In this document: in pieces, positions 53,584 through 64,000 of the stretch
Layout of the letters: each line of letters starts with the position of its first letter
How positions within the stretch are numbered: position 1 is the first letter of the stretch
NCBI GenBank assembly: GCA_946894095.1
Contig: OX335649.1
Coordinates: forward strand, 12,604,001 to 12,668,000
Direction: 5' to 3'
Origin: Incurvaria masculella
Taxonomy: Eukaryota; Arthropoda; Insecta; Lepidoptera; Incurvariidae
DNA: 64,000 nucleotides
Position numbers and translations under genes: made by a program
The notes under the pieces: generated by a model
The model's input: only the letters and a program-made list of their open reading frames with translations
The model's database searches: none
What the model was told of the DNA's origin: nothing

Positions 53584-54699
53584 AATAATATAAAGGGGAA
53601 AGTTTGTAATAATGGATGGATGGATGGATGGATGTTTGTTACTCTTTCACGTAAAAACTACTGAATGGATTCTAATGAAACTTTACAATAATATAGCTTA
53701 TACATCAGAATAACACATAGGCTACAATCTATGTGCCCATGGGCTTTAGAACTTTCACGGGGCTGCGAAAACGATGCCGGTAGCGCTACTTCACACCAAG
53801 GGGAGCGGGGCCGGGGGCGGTGGCGGGGAGCGGCGGAGGGGGGAGGGCAGACGTCGTGACTGTTTGGTGTCCGTTTGGCGAATTTTCAAGGCACTAGCGA
53901 TTTGTAAAACTTAGTACATGTACATTTAACTACCCGGGAATTAGGATTGGCTAAATAGAATTCAGTTCCGCTTACGCTAAGATGGGGCTGTCATACAAAC
54001 TGCAATGCTATGCACGACTCGGCTTTGCGGCGGCAGCGCTTACTTTTACTGAAGTACGGCTTGGTATTTCCTGCAACTTTAGGACTACTTGGCATCACGC
54101 TAAATCGCCGGAGGAGCGACCAACAGAATAAAATCCTTGAGAACCAATTACTCGATTTAGATGTGCATTGTATCTACGTCTAGCCTGATTCTACTAAAAA
54201 CTTATAGATTACATAATATAACGCTTCATTACCAGAAGGGTAAGTAGTGAGTCTTAAAGTCTTATAACATGCGAACCACTTACCTGATTTATATGCCTAT
54301 TTTATCAATGTATAGCATCTCTGGGAGCAGTCAGGTTCGAGATGGGTTACTGTTTTCGATGTTGAGGCTGGCTGTGGGTTGGAGTCCACGCAAAACTTAC
54401 CTACGTTACACGTTACTTACTAGGTAAGCAATGTAGCAGTGAAAGTGCAGAAAGGTTCTCGCGGCAAATGTTTTTTTTAAATAGCCACCAAACGTCAACG
54501 AAGCTCTAAATGGGAATTATTGGATGTTTCTCATTAAATCATGCTATTTCGGCTCGAACGATCTTGATTATATTTGGTACATGGATACATTGTCCTGGAC
54601 CAGTTTGACCCTATTTTGGACCAGTCATGTGGGCTACTTTTTATCCATGAGATAATTTAGCCGACACTAACCCGAGCGGAGCCGGGTACCGCAGCTAGT
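53584..54699 (+). mobile_element. Helitron-like element, copy 1
   Basis: Begins near ATAATATAAAGGGGAAAG, with a (GGAT)n run at 53613-53633, ACTCTTTCACGTAAAAACTAC, GGGCTTTAGAACTTTCACGG and GATGCCGGTAGCGCTACTTC. It ends CCCGAGCGGAGCCGGGTACC, GCAGCTAGT: a short GC hairpin followed by CTAG, the form of Helitron 3' ends, with no terminal inverted repeats. No Rep-helicase inside, so non-autonomous. Carries a G-rich tract (53800-53850) and a SINE fragment (54322-54480). Confidence 0.65.
54322..54480 (+). repeat. captured 5S-headed SINE fragment in Helitron copy 1
   Basis: GGTTCGAGATGGGTTACTG, TTTTCGATGTTGAGGCTGGC, TTGGAGTCCACGCAAAAC, CTTACTAGGTAAGCAATGTAG match the 5S C-box end of the head, the GAGGCTGGCCG junction and the start of the body of the SINEs at 6781 and 46727. 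Confidence 0.6.
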
Positions 54700-54922
54700 A
54701 AATATTATAAAGGGGAAAGTTTGTAATAATGGATGGATGGATGGATGGATGTTTGTTACTCTTTCACGTAAAAACTACTGAATGGATTTTAATGAAACTT
54801 TACAATAATATAGCTTATACATCAGAATAACACATAGGCTACAATTTATAAAGATATTGTGCCCATGGGCTTTAGAACTTTCACGGGCTGCGAAAACGAT
54901 GCCGGTAGCGCTACTTCACACT

Positions 54923-55010
54923 AGGGGGAGCGGGGCCGGGGGCGGCGGCGGGAGCGGGGCCGGGGGCGGGGCGAGTGGTCCGACGGCGTCGGGTGAGGGG
55001 GGGCGGGTAC
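54923..55010 (+). repeat. G-rich minisatellite with quadruplex potential
   Basis: GGGGGAGCGGGGCCGGGGGC and then GGGAGCGGGGCCGGGGGCGG: a ~23-bp unit repeated about twice, many G3+ runs. The counterpart in copy 1 (53800-53850) has a single unit. The 66-codon frame through it is a shadow. Confidence 0.7.
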
Positions 55011-55231
55011 GGCTTGGTATTTCCCGCAACTTTAGGACTACTTGGCAAAATCCTTGAGAACCAATTACTCGATTTAGATGCGGATTGTATCTACGTCTAG
55101 CCTGATTCTACTCAAAACTTAAAGGCTACATAATATAACGCTTCATTACCTGAAGGGTGAGTAGAGAGTGTTAAATTCTTATAACTTGCGAACCACTAAC
55201 CCGATTTATGTGCGTATTTTATCAATGTATA

Positions 55232-55385
55232 GGATCTCTGGGAGCAGTCAGATTCGAGATGGGTTACTGTTTTCGATGTTGAGGCTAGCTGTGGGTTGGA
55301 GTCCACGCAAAACTTACCTACATTACACGTTACTTTCTTACTAGGTAAACAATGATGCTGTGCAAGTGCAGAAAGGTTCTGGCGG
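55232..55385 (+). repeat. captured 5S-headed SINE fragment in Helitron copy 2
   Basis: GATTCGAGATGGGTTACTG, TTTTCGATGTTGAGGCTAGC, GGAGTCCACGCAAAACTTAC. Same fragment and borders as in copy 1, so it was inside the element before it multiplied. Confidence 0.6.
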
Positions 55386-55779
55386 CAAATGCTTTTTTTT
55401 TAAATAGCCACCAAATGTCAACGAAACTCTAAAAGGGAATTATAAATCATGCTATTTTATCTCGAACGATCTTGATTAAATTTGGTAGATGGATACATTG
55501 TCCTGGACCCGTTTGACCCTATTTTGGATCAGTCATGTGGGCTACTTTTTATCCATGAAATAATTTCGCCGACACTAACTCGAGCGAAGCCGGGTACCGC
55601 AGCTAGTAGACTATATTTTACATTAATAATTATAGGTTTCTAATTCCAAAATTCAATATTTCTAACCAAGTCTAAATATTAAGCGTTATTTATCCGCTTC
55701 ACCGGTGTATGCTGTCCATAGGGTTAGAGATACGTCCAAATGACTTACTACGAAAATATTCCAAATCCGTAACAAGATA

Positions 55780-56310
55780 TACTTATTTATTTATTTATAT
55801 AAGTTTATTGCTCTCAAAAAAAAAAACTCGGGCAAAAGGTACAACTTAATGCCGGAGGCATTTTCTACCAGTCTACCTTTGGGTATCGTTCGCAGTAGTG
55901 CGAGTAGTAACTATGGAGAAATAGCTTTAGAGGAAACATAATTCCTACACAATATACAACAAATACACACTATACTTAAACCTAAATATATATATCTTAT
56001 ATAACTGTACATAAACTACATAGATATCAATAAATTAATACTAAATACTACATATATATATTATAAAAACAAATAAAAGATGATACATAATACAATGTTA
56101 TTAAAAGGAAAAAAAAATATTGGCAAAAGAAATAAAAAATAAAAATAAATTCTGACAAACTTAAAGAAATATGAGGGGGAAAATTAAAGAAATCATAAAG
56201 ACAGAAAATAAGCATTAAGATCTTTTTTAAAAACATTAATAGAGGGGGAATTTCGGTAGCTGATTCCACTGCCTTGCAGCGTGCATTGTAATGGAGTCTG
56301 AATACGTGGA
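55780..56310 (-). pseudogene. LINE 3' end, ORF2 C-terminal relic
   Basis: On the minus strand near 56300: a C-terminal tail reading CKAVESATEIPPLLMFLKK (WNxLPxxIR...SFKK-like), then an AT-rich 3' UTR with CACTACTGCGAACGATACCC and GGTAGACTGGTAGAAAATGC, ending in an (AAAT)n-type tail at 55788-55806. Position and tail fit a jockey/CR1-like LINE 3' end. Only the last part of the protein is left. Confidence 0.6.
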
Positions 56311-57400
56311 GGATGTGTGCGAGGGAATGGCCAGTACCGAAGAGCCGGTCGATCTAAGTGGGAGACCATGTGAGCAAAGATATGAAAAATTAATATTGAT
56401 ATACGTGTCTTACATCCACTTATATTCTGTGCAGGGCAACCTATCTACTTAAAGCGTCATCATTCGTATTGGTTGTCGTAAAAAAATATTGAAAACTATT
56501 AATTGGCGATGGATAAAGTTTTAAAATATGTTTTGTATTGTTAGTTGGGCTGTTAGTTTTTCTAATAAAAAAAATATATAAATCTCCAGTCAGGCTGAAC
56601 CGTGGTTCCATACTTGAACACGTTCTTTCCCTAATGTATAAATTTCCTCGCGGTGTTTTCCTTCGGCAGACATAACCTAAAATCATGCGTTGCTCTTCAA
56701 TATTTTAGATCTACTTTTAGATAGATGTGACAAATAGCTCTTCAACATGACATTCCGCCTTCATCGCTATCGCAGCAAAATGTAGACAAAGTACTTTCTT
56801 TTACGTCACCGTCAGACAAGATAATACTATATAATTTCCCACAATTAAACTAAATGACACACGATAAGTGTTACGAGCTCCGCCGCGGCTGGGAGGCACC
56901 GTCGCGTAACATTTACTAAACATTTCCTTCATCTCTTGAACGAATTCATAATATCAAACAAAAGTGGGTTAGTGAATACATTGCACGATGTAGGCAGCGT
57001 TAGGGGCAGATTTAAGAAAATTTGCTTCAGGAATTTTCTTTCTTTCCTCCCTCCTCCTTGCATCACAAATTTAAAGCGTGGAAAGTATGAGCAGATATTA
57101 GCTATAGCTAATTTTAGTAGTTGTTAATGGATAAACTAAAAACAATGTAAAACATAAATCTATATAGGAAAGTGTTTCAATTTCAAATACTCTAGTTATT
57201 ATGTATATATTTATGTAGTATGTTAGCATCACACAGAACGGATTGCATGGAAGCAAGCTTCACTATTTTCCATGTATGGATGGATGGACCATTGAAAAAA
57301 ATTATAAACAACGAATTTCCGATGCGGATTAAGTTGAAATTTCACAAACAATTAGTTCTTTGACAATTGGTTCCAGTACAAATGATTGCGCAGGTAACCA
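56311..57400. other. no gene recognised
   Basis: AT-rich sequence upstream of the promoter region at 57524. The minus frame at 56441-56686 has no motif. Possibly more LINE remnant at 56311-56450. Confidence 0.35.
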
Positions 57401-57523
57401 TCTAATTTCACGTTGTGCTAGCGTAGGCTGGCCAGTCTCCCGTGGGAACCGCCGTCGACGCCGACGCCGACGCACCGTCCGCGCCGCGCGCGCGCAGCTT
57501 CGTCCAGCACAATCGCAGCCCGA
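57401..57523 (+). promoter_or_regulatory. GC-rich proximal promoter region
   Basis: CGCCGTCGACGCCGACGCCG, then CGCGCCGCGCGCGCGCAGC, directly upstream of the TATA box. The block is CG-dense in AT-rich DNA, as expected next to an active start site. Minus frames across it are shadows. Confidence 0.45.
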
Positions 57524-57560
57524 TATATAAAGCCGAGTGCGATGTCGCAACACCCTCAGT
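57524..57560 (+). promoter_or_regulatory. core promoter: TATA box plus TCAGT initiator
   Basis: TATATAAAG at 57524-57532 and the arthropod initiator TCAGT at 57556-57560. With the A at 57558 as +1, the TATA box starts at -34 (TATAAA at -32), the correct spacing. No good downstream promoter element at +28. Confidence 0.65.
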
Positions 57561-57856
57561 ACGACTCTAGTCGCTTTGCCGCTCGCAGCATGCGCGTCGC
57601 TCGCTGACGCCGCGCCCGCACGGAGAGGGCGAGAGAGAATCGCTGACGACACCGACACGCGACGGCCGCACATCCATTCCGCATTCAAGTTCAATTAAAA
57701 TATAAACGCGCCCGACCGAAACTCGCGCCAGTGTCGCAAAACATTAGTGACTTCCTAGTGAATGCTGTGCACAGTGAATTAATTAGTGGGAAAGTAAATA
57801 GCGAGCTGGATATCGAGATGCGGGAAGCCGACAGAACAATGGATACTCTGAGCGCG
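57558..57856 (+). CDS. first exon of an unidentified gene
   Basis: Predicted from the initiator to the consensus donor GTAAGT at 57857. Two short upstream ATGs (near 57589 and 57762) open tiny reading frames that stop at once. Then ATG at 57818 (MREADRTMDTLSA) or ATG at 57839 (context ACAATGG, MDTLSA) stays open to the donor, 13 or 6 codons, phase 0. The peptide is too short to identify. No downstream exon was recognised to 64000, so the first intron is probably long, typical of a regulated gene. Only the promoter and splice donor are well supported. Confidence 0.5.
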
Positions 57857-57862
57857 GTAAGT

Positions 57863-58955
57863 AACGATCAGATGCACGGAGATATCGAGCGGCGGCGCGG
57901 GAGACGAGCGATCAGCTGATGGTGTTGCCATACACACGCGGCTGGCGTGACGGTGTGTGGAGAGTCGAGGCGGGAAGTGTCAGCGGATCAGCTGCCAGGC
58001 GACCTACCGTTTTTATGTCATGATGTCAGTGATGTAACCGGTAATGATTTTTTTACTTGCGCATTTAGCATTTAAAGGTGTCACTTTGTAGTGCTGCGCT
58101 TAATTTATTACAAGAGTAAATAAATGTGTGTTAGCAAGATTCAATAATAACGTTCCTTAACATTTAGATCCAAAGCTATAACAGCTAACCAAGTGTTTCT
58201 CATTGTGTCACTGCCGATCGGAAAGCACAAAATAATAGGGATTTCCCAGGCGAAATAAACGAGTCGATTGTTTTTGACCGAACACCATTCCCGAAGTTAA
58301 AACCTGATCAGCTCCGTTTTCTGGCAGCAGCTTTATTGTGCCTTCTCGACGTCCTTGCCTCATTATACATTCATAATGACACACGAAACATTCTTGGCCA
58401 CGTCAAAAATGTCACAGCCTACCTAGGTCATCTTAGGCGTTCGACCACGAACGAATAACAGCATCATGTAGCATCCAACTTTACAATTTATACGAGACGA
58501 GATAAATATGCTCTTTACGCGGGTGATACATTTTATTTATAATTACTGTTTGTTAAGTTGAGTGGTTGAAAATTATTTATAAATGTATTTATTTATTGAA
58601 AAGAAACTTAACAGATATAAATACAATTTTTAATTAAAAATAAACACAATAAAAAAATATAACCCAAGAACTAAGTTCCACATTTAAAAATCTGATCATC
58701 TGAATTTTGAACTTCCGAGATAAAGTTATCAAAATTTAAAAATCAATTTAAAAAATAAGGGGATCTTCTAATTAGTTTATATGATTTATATTTACTGGTG
58801 AACAGTCTTCAGCTTACTTATTTAACGTCGAGCTAAACAATTTAGTTGAACAATGTGTATCCGTAAATATAAATAATATGTCCAACAGCAGTGAAAATTT
58901 AAACAAGCAATAGTTATGGGTTTAATTGTGATATTACCAGTAATTGTCGCAAATC
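57863..58955. other. likely first intron, no exon recognised
   Basis: AT-rich after the first 150 bp. Nothing coding could be supported. Confidence 0.35.
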
Positions 58956-58959
58956 CAAC

Positions 58960-59200
58960 GAGGTGGACTCGTTGGAAGGTTGCAGCCGACGGACGGGTGC
59001 AGGGACGCAGTTCAGACGGGGCGGTCGCATGGTCGACCTTCACATTTCCCGAGTGCCGCCGCGCCGCCGCCGCCGCCCGCGCCGCGTCCGGGCGGCGGCG
59101 GCGGCGACGGCGGCGGAGCGTCGCCGCTGGCTCGGTGTCCTTCCTCGCAAATACGAGCAGGTTTACTTGCAAAACGAAACCGTAGAAACTAGTGCCGGCA
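58960..59200. promoter_or_regulatory. CpG-dense island
   Basis: CGCCGCGCCGCCGCCGCCGC and CGGGCGGCGGCGGCGGCGAC make a near-palindromic GC block about 1.1 kb inside the predicted intron. Overlapping frames of 82-143 codons on both strands reflect a lack of stops. It could be an alternative promoter, an enhancer or an unrecognised exon. Confidence 0.35.
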
Positions 59201-59890
59201 CTTTTGCAGCGTTGCTCGTCGGCGGGAAAATAGATAACCTTTACATGCTTCAATTTGGGTCAACGGTTTGAAGTTTCGAGAAAGAGGATTTCACTGAATC
59301 GATTAAAATCGCCAGTTTTAGTACTGATCATGGTGAACTTAGCAATCATGACTTCAAATAACGGATTTGTGAATCAATCGGTGCAGAAAGAGCATATCAG
59401 CAATGTTTTCACATTTTCCTTAATTCCGAACATTGTCGAATCGATGTATGTGAACATCTCCATGAACCATGATATAAATAAAGATTTTTGTACATCTTTT
59501 TAAATCGGTCCCTTCTGCAATTATTTACATTTTCAATGCAATGTTGAGCTTTTAATGAGCAATTTATGTAAACAAATAATTGAATTTTATCACTAATAAC
59601 GAATTAACGTTTCGCAGAAATGTTTTATGAATATATACAATAAGTCGACTTGTTTCGCTCTAGTAGACGCGTTCTCGTTTTAGACAGACAAAAACTTGTC
59701 TCAATACTGCATGGCTTCAAAAGGGATGTAGCGAGGTAAAACATCGAGGCTGTGGACGTTTTTATCAAGAATTGCTATTGTATCGATTGAATTCGTTAAT
59801 TGGGTATTGCTACGACCCTCCTAACAATTGTTTTGACGTTTTTAAATCACACCGAAATCTACGGGTACCAGAGTCCGTAGTCCCAGTTGT
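59201..59890. other. no gene recognised
   Basis: AT-rich; an 82-codon plus frame at 59255 lacks motifs. Confidence 0.35.
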
Positions 59891-60174
59891 CACCTAAATT
59901 GGCGTTTACGCCAAATCGATCGACTGGCATTTTCAATTGTATGGAGAAATTGAGGAGCGCGCGCAGTGGGCGTTAATCGAACTAACATTTGCAGCTTGCT
60001 CATCGTCGCGTCGGCGTAAATACGTCGTCGTTGCAGTTTACGCGGACTCCGCGTTTTCATACAAATCGGAAGTCCGAGCTTGAAGAAGTAAAACCACATA
60101 TTAATTAGTAAACATTTGTATGGGGTTTGATGTTTTTACGTAACTTCGAAGTTCCGTAAACGCCAATTTAGGTG
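59891..60174. mobile_element. MITE with perfect 20-bp terminal inverted repeats
   Basis: CACCTAAATTGGCGTTTACG at 59891-59910 and its exact reverse complement at 60155-60174. 284 bp, no gene. The flanks (GTTGT left, AGATC right) show no clear target duplication. The sequence just inside is GC-richer with several CGTCG motifs. A single copy in the window. Confidence 0.8.
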
Positions 60175-61734
60175 AGATCTCAGACTGACCACTCTGAACC
60201 GAAAAGTGAATCATAACGAAAAGGTGTATGTCGCCTTGCCTAAATAACTCCATAAATATTCGTTTCTAGGAAATAATTTTGATATTATTTTTGAGCTAAT
60301 ATAATATGTAGTCAGCTCGCGAATGCAACCGAGCATTTTCAACCTGAAGACATAGCGTAACTCGGCCAAAACAGTCCCCCTCACTACCGTGTATTGCTTT
60401 ATCTCACAACCCAGATGTGAGAGCGCGGTGATTTGATCCATTATTTTGTATCTAGCTTGTACCTTTATCTAGAATGTGCCAAGATTAATCGTTTAAATAA
60501 TGTAATAAAAATTGTATTTTGGACAACAAGTGAAAAAAAAAACAAATGCACAAGTAAACTTTAAAAAGTACTTCCAGACAGCCGCAGCGCATGCAAAAGC
60601 CGAGTTAAATTACTGCCAAGTGACCGTGCTAGGATACCAAAATGTTCGATACACACAGAGTGAGTGAGATTCTCAGGATCCTTTAGCGTGCCAATTTTCG
60701 TGGAGTAAGTGCGTGGCCTTAAGTCTCTTAGTTCTCAAATCACAGGTCAATAACAGGAAAAATAAAATAGTCGTCGACTGTTAGTTTGAATAAATATCTT
60801 GTAACGATTGATGTCAAAACTAAATTTAATATTAATATTTGATATTATTTTAAGGGTGTGCCCCGACACAGCCCCATCCACTTTTCGCTATCGAAAAGGG
60901 CTCGATGTGCCCTTTCTGCAATTAAATAAAATGTCTCGCCTCCTGGCGTATGCCATATGGCACGCTTTACGTAAAAAAACTCGGTTAGAGCAGTCCCAAA
61001 TGTACCAATTTCAACCAGGTGTATTTGCATACGAAAATTATAATTTCACCAAAAAGTAGAAATCGCAAACACCGCCAACGAATGCACTTTATATGGCTTC
61101 CGGTTTGACCTTGAGAACGAGTCCCGTGGACAGGCGGAGTTTAGCCGATACGACTACTACAGTATAGCAATAGTAGAACCAGACTCGTCAGAATTAGCAG
61201 CAGCCTCCGGAGTTTTTAAGACGATCGTGAAAAGCCTTTAGATAAATGCAGGATGAATTATACAACATGAATGTGGAAAAAAAATCAATGGAAATGATCT
61301 TATATCGTAAGGTTTTAAAACGCAGAGCTTCGGAAATTTCCGAAGGTTTCATAAGCATATCAACAATGAGAGAAAATATTGTGCAAGAGAATGACCGCAG
61401 CCGGCCATGGGCTACAGGCGAGGGCTCGTTGCAACAGCACAAATAGTTTCCTAACGGACGGAACAACCGCACCAGCCACGCCCACCCCGCGCCACCCGTG
61501 GCTGTGCCGCCGTATACAACCTGGTATACAACCTACGTTTCATGTGTAATATATTTAATGCCATTATTGTGCTGTCGCAAGTTTTTTTTGTGATAACATG
61601 TTGTCCTGAATCAGACAAGTAAAATTAAACAATTTGGAAACTGCTGCAAACGCCAAATGATATATGCAGGTGGTGCAACGGCCACTACATAAACTTTGGG
61701 AAATTATTATTAGGTTATTGAAGAAAAACGTTTT
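60175..61734. other. no gene recognised
   Basis: Frames on both strands at 61194-61472 overlap and show no domain. Nothing else supported. Confidence 0.35.
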
Positions 61735-61846
61735 ATAATTTTTTTGTAAATGAATTTCCTCTAAATAACAAGTTAGACTTTCCATACAAATTAATTAATT
61801 AATTTAGTGTAAAAATAATCTTATGTTCCGTAAGAACGTGGAAACT
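61735..61846. repeat. dispersed repeat fragment, inverted partner of 2587-2700
   Basis: GTTAGACTTTCCATACAAA, then ATGTTCCGTAAGAACGTGG, the reverse complement of the segment at 2587. The TAATTAATTAATTAATT run inside is expanded here. Confidence 0.55.
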
Positions 61847-61925
61847 TATGGATGGATAATATCACACCTACTGTCATGATATTAGCCTGACAGGCCACGT
61901 GGGATCTGGGTTCCATGCCAAGACC
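61847..61925 (-). repeat. SINE 3' fragment
   Basis: On the minus strand: CAGGTCTTGGCATGGAACCC, AGGCTAATATCATGACAGTAG, GTGTGATATTATCCATCC. Diverged tail part of the SINE. Confidence 0.5.
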
Positions 61926-62494
61926 TGCATTATGTACGGTTTGATGCATACAACATCGCGTCAAATTACACTAGACGAAAAATTTTAATTTGATTCAAAA
62001 AATAATATCTCGGTAACGAGACACTTTAGAAAAAAATAATATATTTTTTGTCTTGGAAAAACATGAGGACTACGCTCCCGAAACGTATATAGTGGCCGTT
62101 GCAACAATCTGCAACGTCTTAGTTATGTCAGGTATTCTGTGGAATATTCTCTTCAGTCATATCTTGGTTGATCTTGTGTGGTGTCTCAACAAGTTTTAAG
62201 TCTGCTATCCACATGCTTTTCGTTTCGAGCATTCCTGGTTGTGAGATTTGTTAGACTTACACGCACAGGCGACGCCGCCACTACTACAATTAAGGTGAAT
62301 GTGAAAAGATGTCCACATAAATCAACGTCAATCTCTTGTTGAAAATACATAATTTAAAAAATCTGTCATGAGTGGCTGTCACTTCGATTGCCATCGCTCC
62401 ATATTCCTCAAGGGCTTGTCTTTATCATGGCATTATCAACACTTTTATGGGTCGCTAAATTACATTGGGTGAAAAAAAATCCAATTCGAATTTC
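61926..62494. other. no gene recognised
   Basis: Non-coding spacer. Confidence 0.3.
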
Positions 62495-62580
62495 CATTTC
62501 CGCTTCGACCATTAATTGAGGTAGTGTCAACCCGGGTGAACTTACCGGTGGGTACTTATTTAGTTTTACATGGAATCTAA
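62495..62580 (-). repeat. SINE body fragment
   Basis: On the minus strand: TAGATTCCATGTAAAACTAAA, CACCCGGGTTGACACTACC, ATGGTCGAAGCGGAAATGG. A plus frame that starts inside it (62570) is not called. Confidence 0.5.
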
Positions 62581-64000
62581 GTTATTCAAATACAAATCAG
62601 ATTTCAAGATTAGTCAAGAAAAAATTGGGTGTCCTGAACTCCAATCGATGAATTCTGAATCGGAACTCAAAGGACCGGACTGGCCGGTTCGGCCAGGGAA
62701 ACAGAGAATAACCATACATGAGGACAGCACATACACTGAACTGTATACTAATGGTATAAGCATGTACTTATAAACTGCGTTGAGACTAAAATGTATTAAC
62801 TTGAAACAAGTGATCAGGTGCTGTGATCAAGTGACTGGACGGACGCTCCACGCAGAGCAAATTGCGACTTAGAGCACAGCAATAATAGTCAACGAGGCCG
62901 CATTACAGAACCCAAGCGGGCTAGTCTAACATTAATAAACGGCTAGAATGAGAAATCCAAGGTTGGGGATTGTCCATTCCCGATTGGGGGCAATCTGACT
63001 AAAGAGCGGATCGATTAAGCGTCTCGAATGGGAGTCGGTAACGAATAACTTTATTACTCGATGGCCGTTAAGGCGGCTCGAGGAAACGCTATGTTACGGA
63101 AGCGAAATTATTTATAGCTAGTCGTAATACTTGATTAAACTCTTTACAACTCACACGTGTCGAGCGAGTTGCTCAAAATACCGGGCGGCAGTGTGCAGAC
63201 GACGCGGAGGACGAAGAAGACAATGGAAGAAACGGACTCACAGATATGATGCAGTCTTAAGAAATAATGGAAGGTCCAAAAGAACGTACCTGTAACAAAT
63301 GAAAAAAACATTAGCGTGAATAGGTAATATTTTCACGATGCAACCGTCTTATGGTCAGTATTGTGCGTTGGAATGATTGCGTACGACGGTGGCGACGCGG
63401 AAAATCTTGCAATTATTGTTGAAAATCGGCACAAGGACGATGTCCCGCGAGGTGAGAATTGACTCACCTCGAAGTGACTTGCGCCCCGATCGACAGTAAT
63501 ATGCATTTTCTCACCATTTGCGACCGATTAAGATGCTCAAATTTTCTAACCCAAACTAAGAACCTATAGGAACGTGTTTCTTGCAAACTGCAGTGCCATA
63601 TGTCCACGTAATCGGGGATTAGGTTGCGATCTCTGTCATCATTAGCTACATACACAGACGCGGTGTGATCAGAGGATTCAGTGCGTTAATTACACAACGT
63701 CGCTGATTCAACTACTCGAATCCGATTAACATCAGATTCTCAGGAATCAGCGAGTATTTGAGCAAATCGAGATGTATTTAAAGTGGCCTTGGGCCCGCGT
63801 ATTGTTGAATAAACAAAAGGCGGTTGCGGCGAGGCGTGGGGTTTCACACGTAACCCTATCTACGTAGCGAGCCTTCCCTCGGTCGCACACCGCTTAGCAG
63901 CGCCTGCTACGCGAGTAAGAAGTTTATAGGCGAAAAACAAATGTGATAGAATTTAATTGACTATTTGCAAACGAGGCGAGACCCCTTGTCCTATTAGTCG
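62581..64000. other. no gene recognised to the window end
   Basis: Moderate GC, more than most spacers here, and without any repeat matched elsewhere in the window, so it may be single-copy. The 67-codon frame at 62570-62773 and the minus frame at 63464-63655 have no known motif. It could be an intron of the gene that starts at 57558. Confidence 0.35.

Larger units (their letters stand above)
54702..55607 (+). mobile_element. Helitron-like element, copy 2, in tandem with copy 1
   Basis: Starts right after the CTAGTA of copy 1 with AATATTATAAAGGGGAAAG and ends CTCGAGCGAAGCCGGGTACC, GCAGCTAGT. 906 bp: it lacks a stretch around ATGGGGCTGTCATACAAACTG that copy 1 has, and retains a TTATAAAGATATTG piece that copy 1 lost. 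Same (GGAT)n and SINE fragment. Different indels mean these are separate copies or an old duplication. Confidence 0.65.

Noticed and set aside
58822..59271. Overlapping frames of 82-143 codons on both strands
   Set aside because: GC-rich island; arginine/alanine-rich translations from CG repeats with no domain or splice support.
62570..62773. 67-codon plus-strand frame with ATG
   Set aside because: The ATG lies at the edge of a SINE fragment read on the other strand; no motif, no splice sites, no upstream promoter.

Overview
This window is AT-rich nuclear DNA from an arthropod, most likely a moth or butterfly (Lepidoptera). The evidence is a split eukaryotic gene with GT-AG introns, an interstitial array of the arthropod telomere pentamer (TTAGG), and many copies of short repeat families that I recall as typical of lepidopteran genomes. 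The species assignment is inference. Most of the open frames are short chance frames or transposon remnants.

One conserved host gene can be read with confidence. It is nudC on the minus strand: four consecutive exons (16231-16419, 15420-15492, 15200-15329, 14585-14636) with compatible splice phases encode the CS domain and the conserved C-terminus up to the stop codon, followed by a plausible poly(A) signal at 14172-14177. The N-terminal exons were not found. A textbook TATA plus initiator promoter and a first exon with a GTAAGT donor lie on the plus strand at 57524-57862, for a gene whose remaining exons I cannot identify. Weaker first-exon, internal-exon or promoter-island candidates lie near 18986, 27762, 29000-29836, 33330-33570, 20790-21070 and 58960-59200.

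The rest is a dense, nested repeat landscape. Left to right: a gypsy-like gag start and its 200-bp LTR (1-678, minus) facing an identical inverted LTR (2376-2575, plus); a tandem array with 131-bp and 242-bp periods (5104-5950); a 5S-rRNA-headed SINE (6781-7150); a palindrome-headed repeat split by a composite MITE (7253-8150); tRNA- and 5S-headed SINEs (10666-11497); TTAA-flanked MITEs (12465-12944 and a 711-bp palindrome at 13375-14085); nudC with a SINE and a doubly nested MITE in its introns; further TTAA MITEs (20138, 27122, 28431, 40552, 52259); transposase relics of the Tc1/mariner superfamily (25205-25880, 43139-44177); a Helitron/PIF1 helicase relic (42795-42880); a 160-bp perfect-TIR element (45106-45892); LINE relics (10560, 36990, 47700, 55780); a TIR element carrying a tRNA-like sequence (48683-49042, second copy near 38200-38690); and two Helitron-like elements in tandem (53584-55607) that both carry a captured SINE fragment.

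The most interesting signals are: SINEs whose 5S-rRNA-derived and tRNA-derived promoters are joined to the same body; 13 TTAGG repeats flanked by a 21-bp direct duplication inside a transposon end; the tRNA-like sequence inside a TIR element and its disruption by another MITE; and several TTAAGG-ended palindromic MITE families in one region. There are no bacterial-type operons, CRISPR arrays or rRNA genes.
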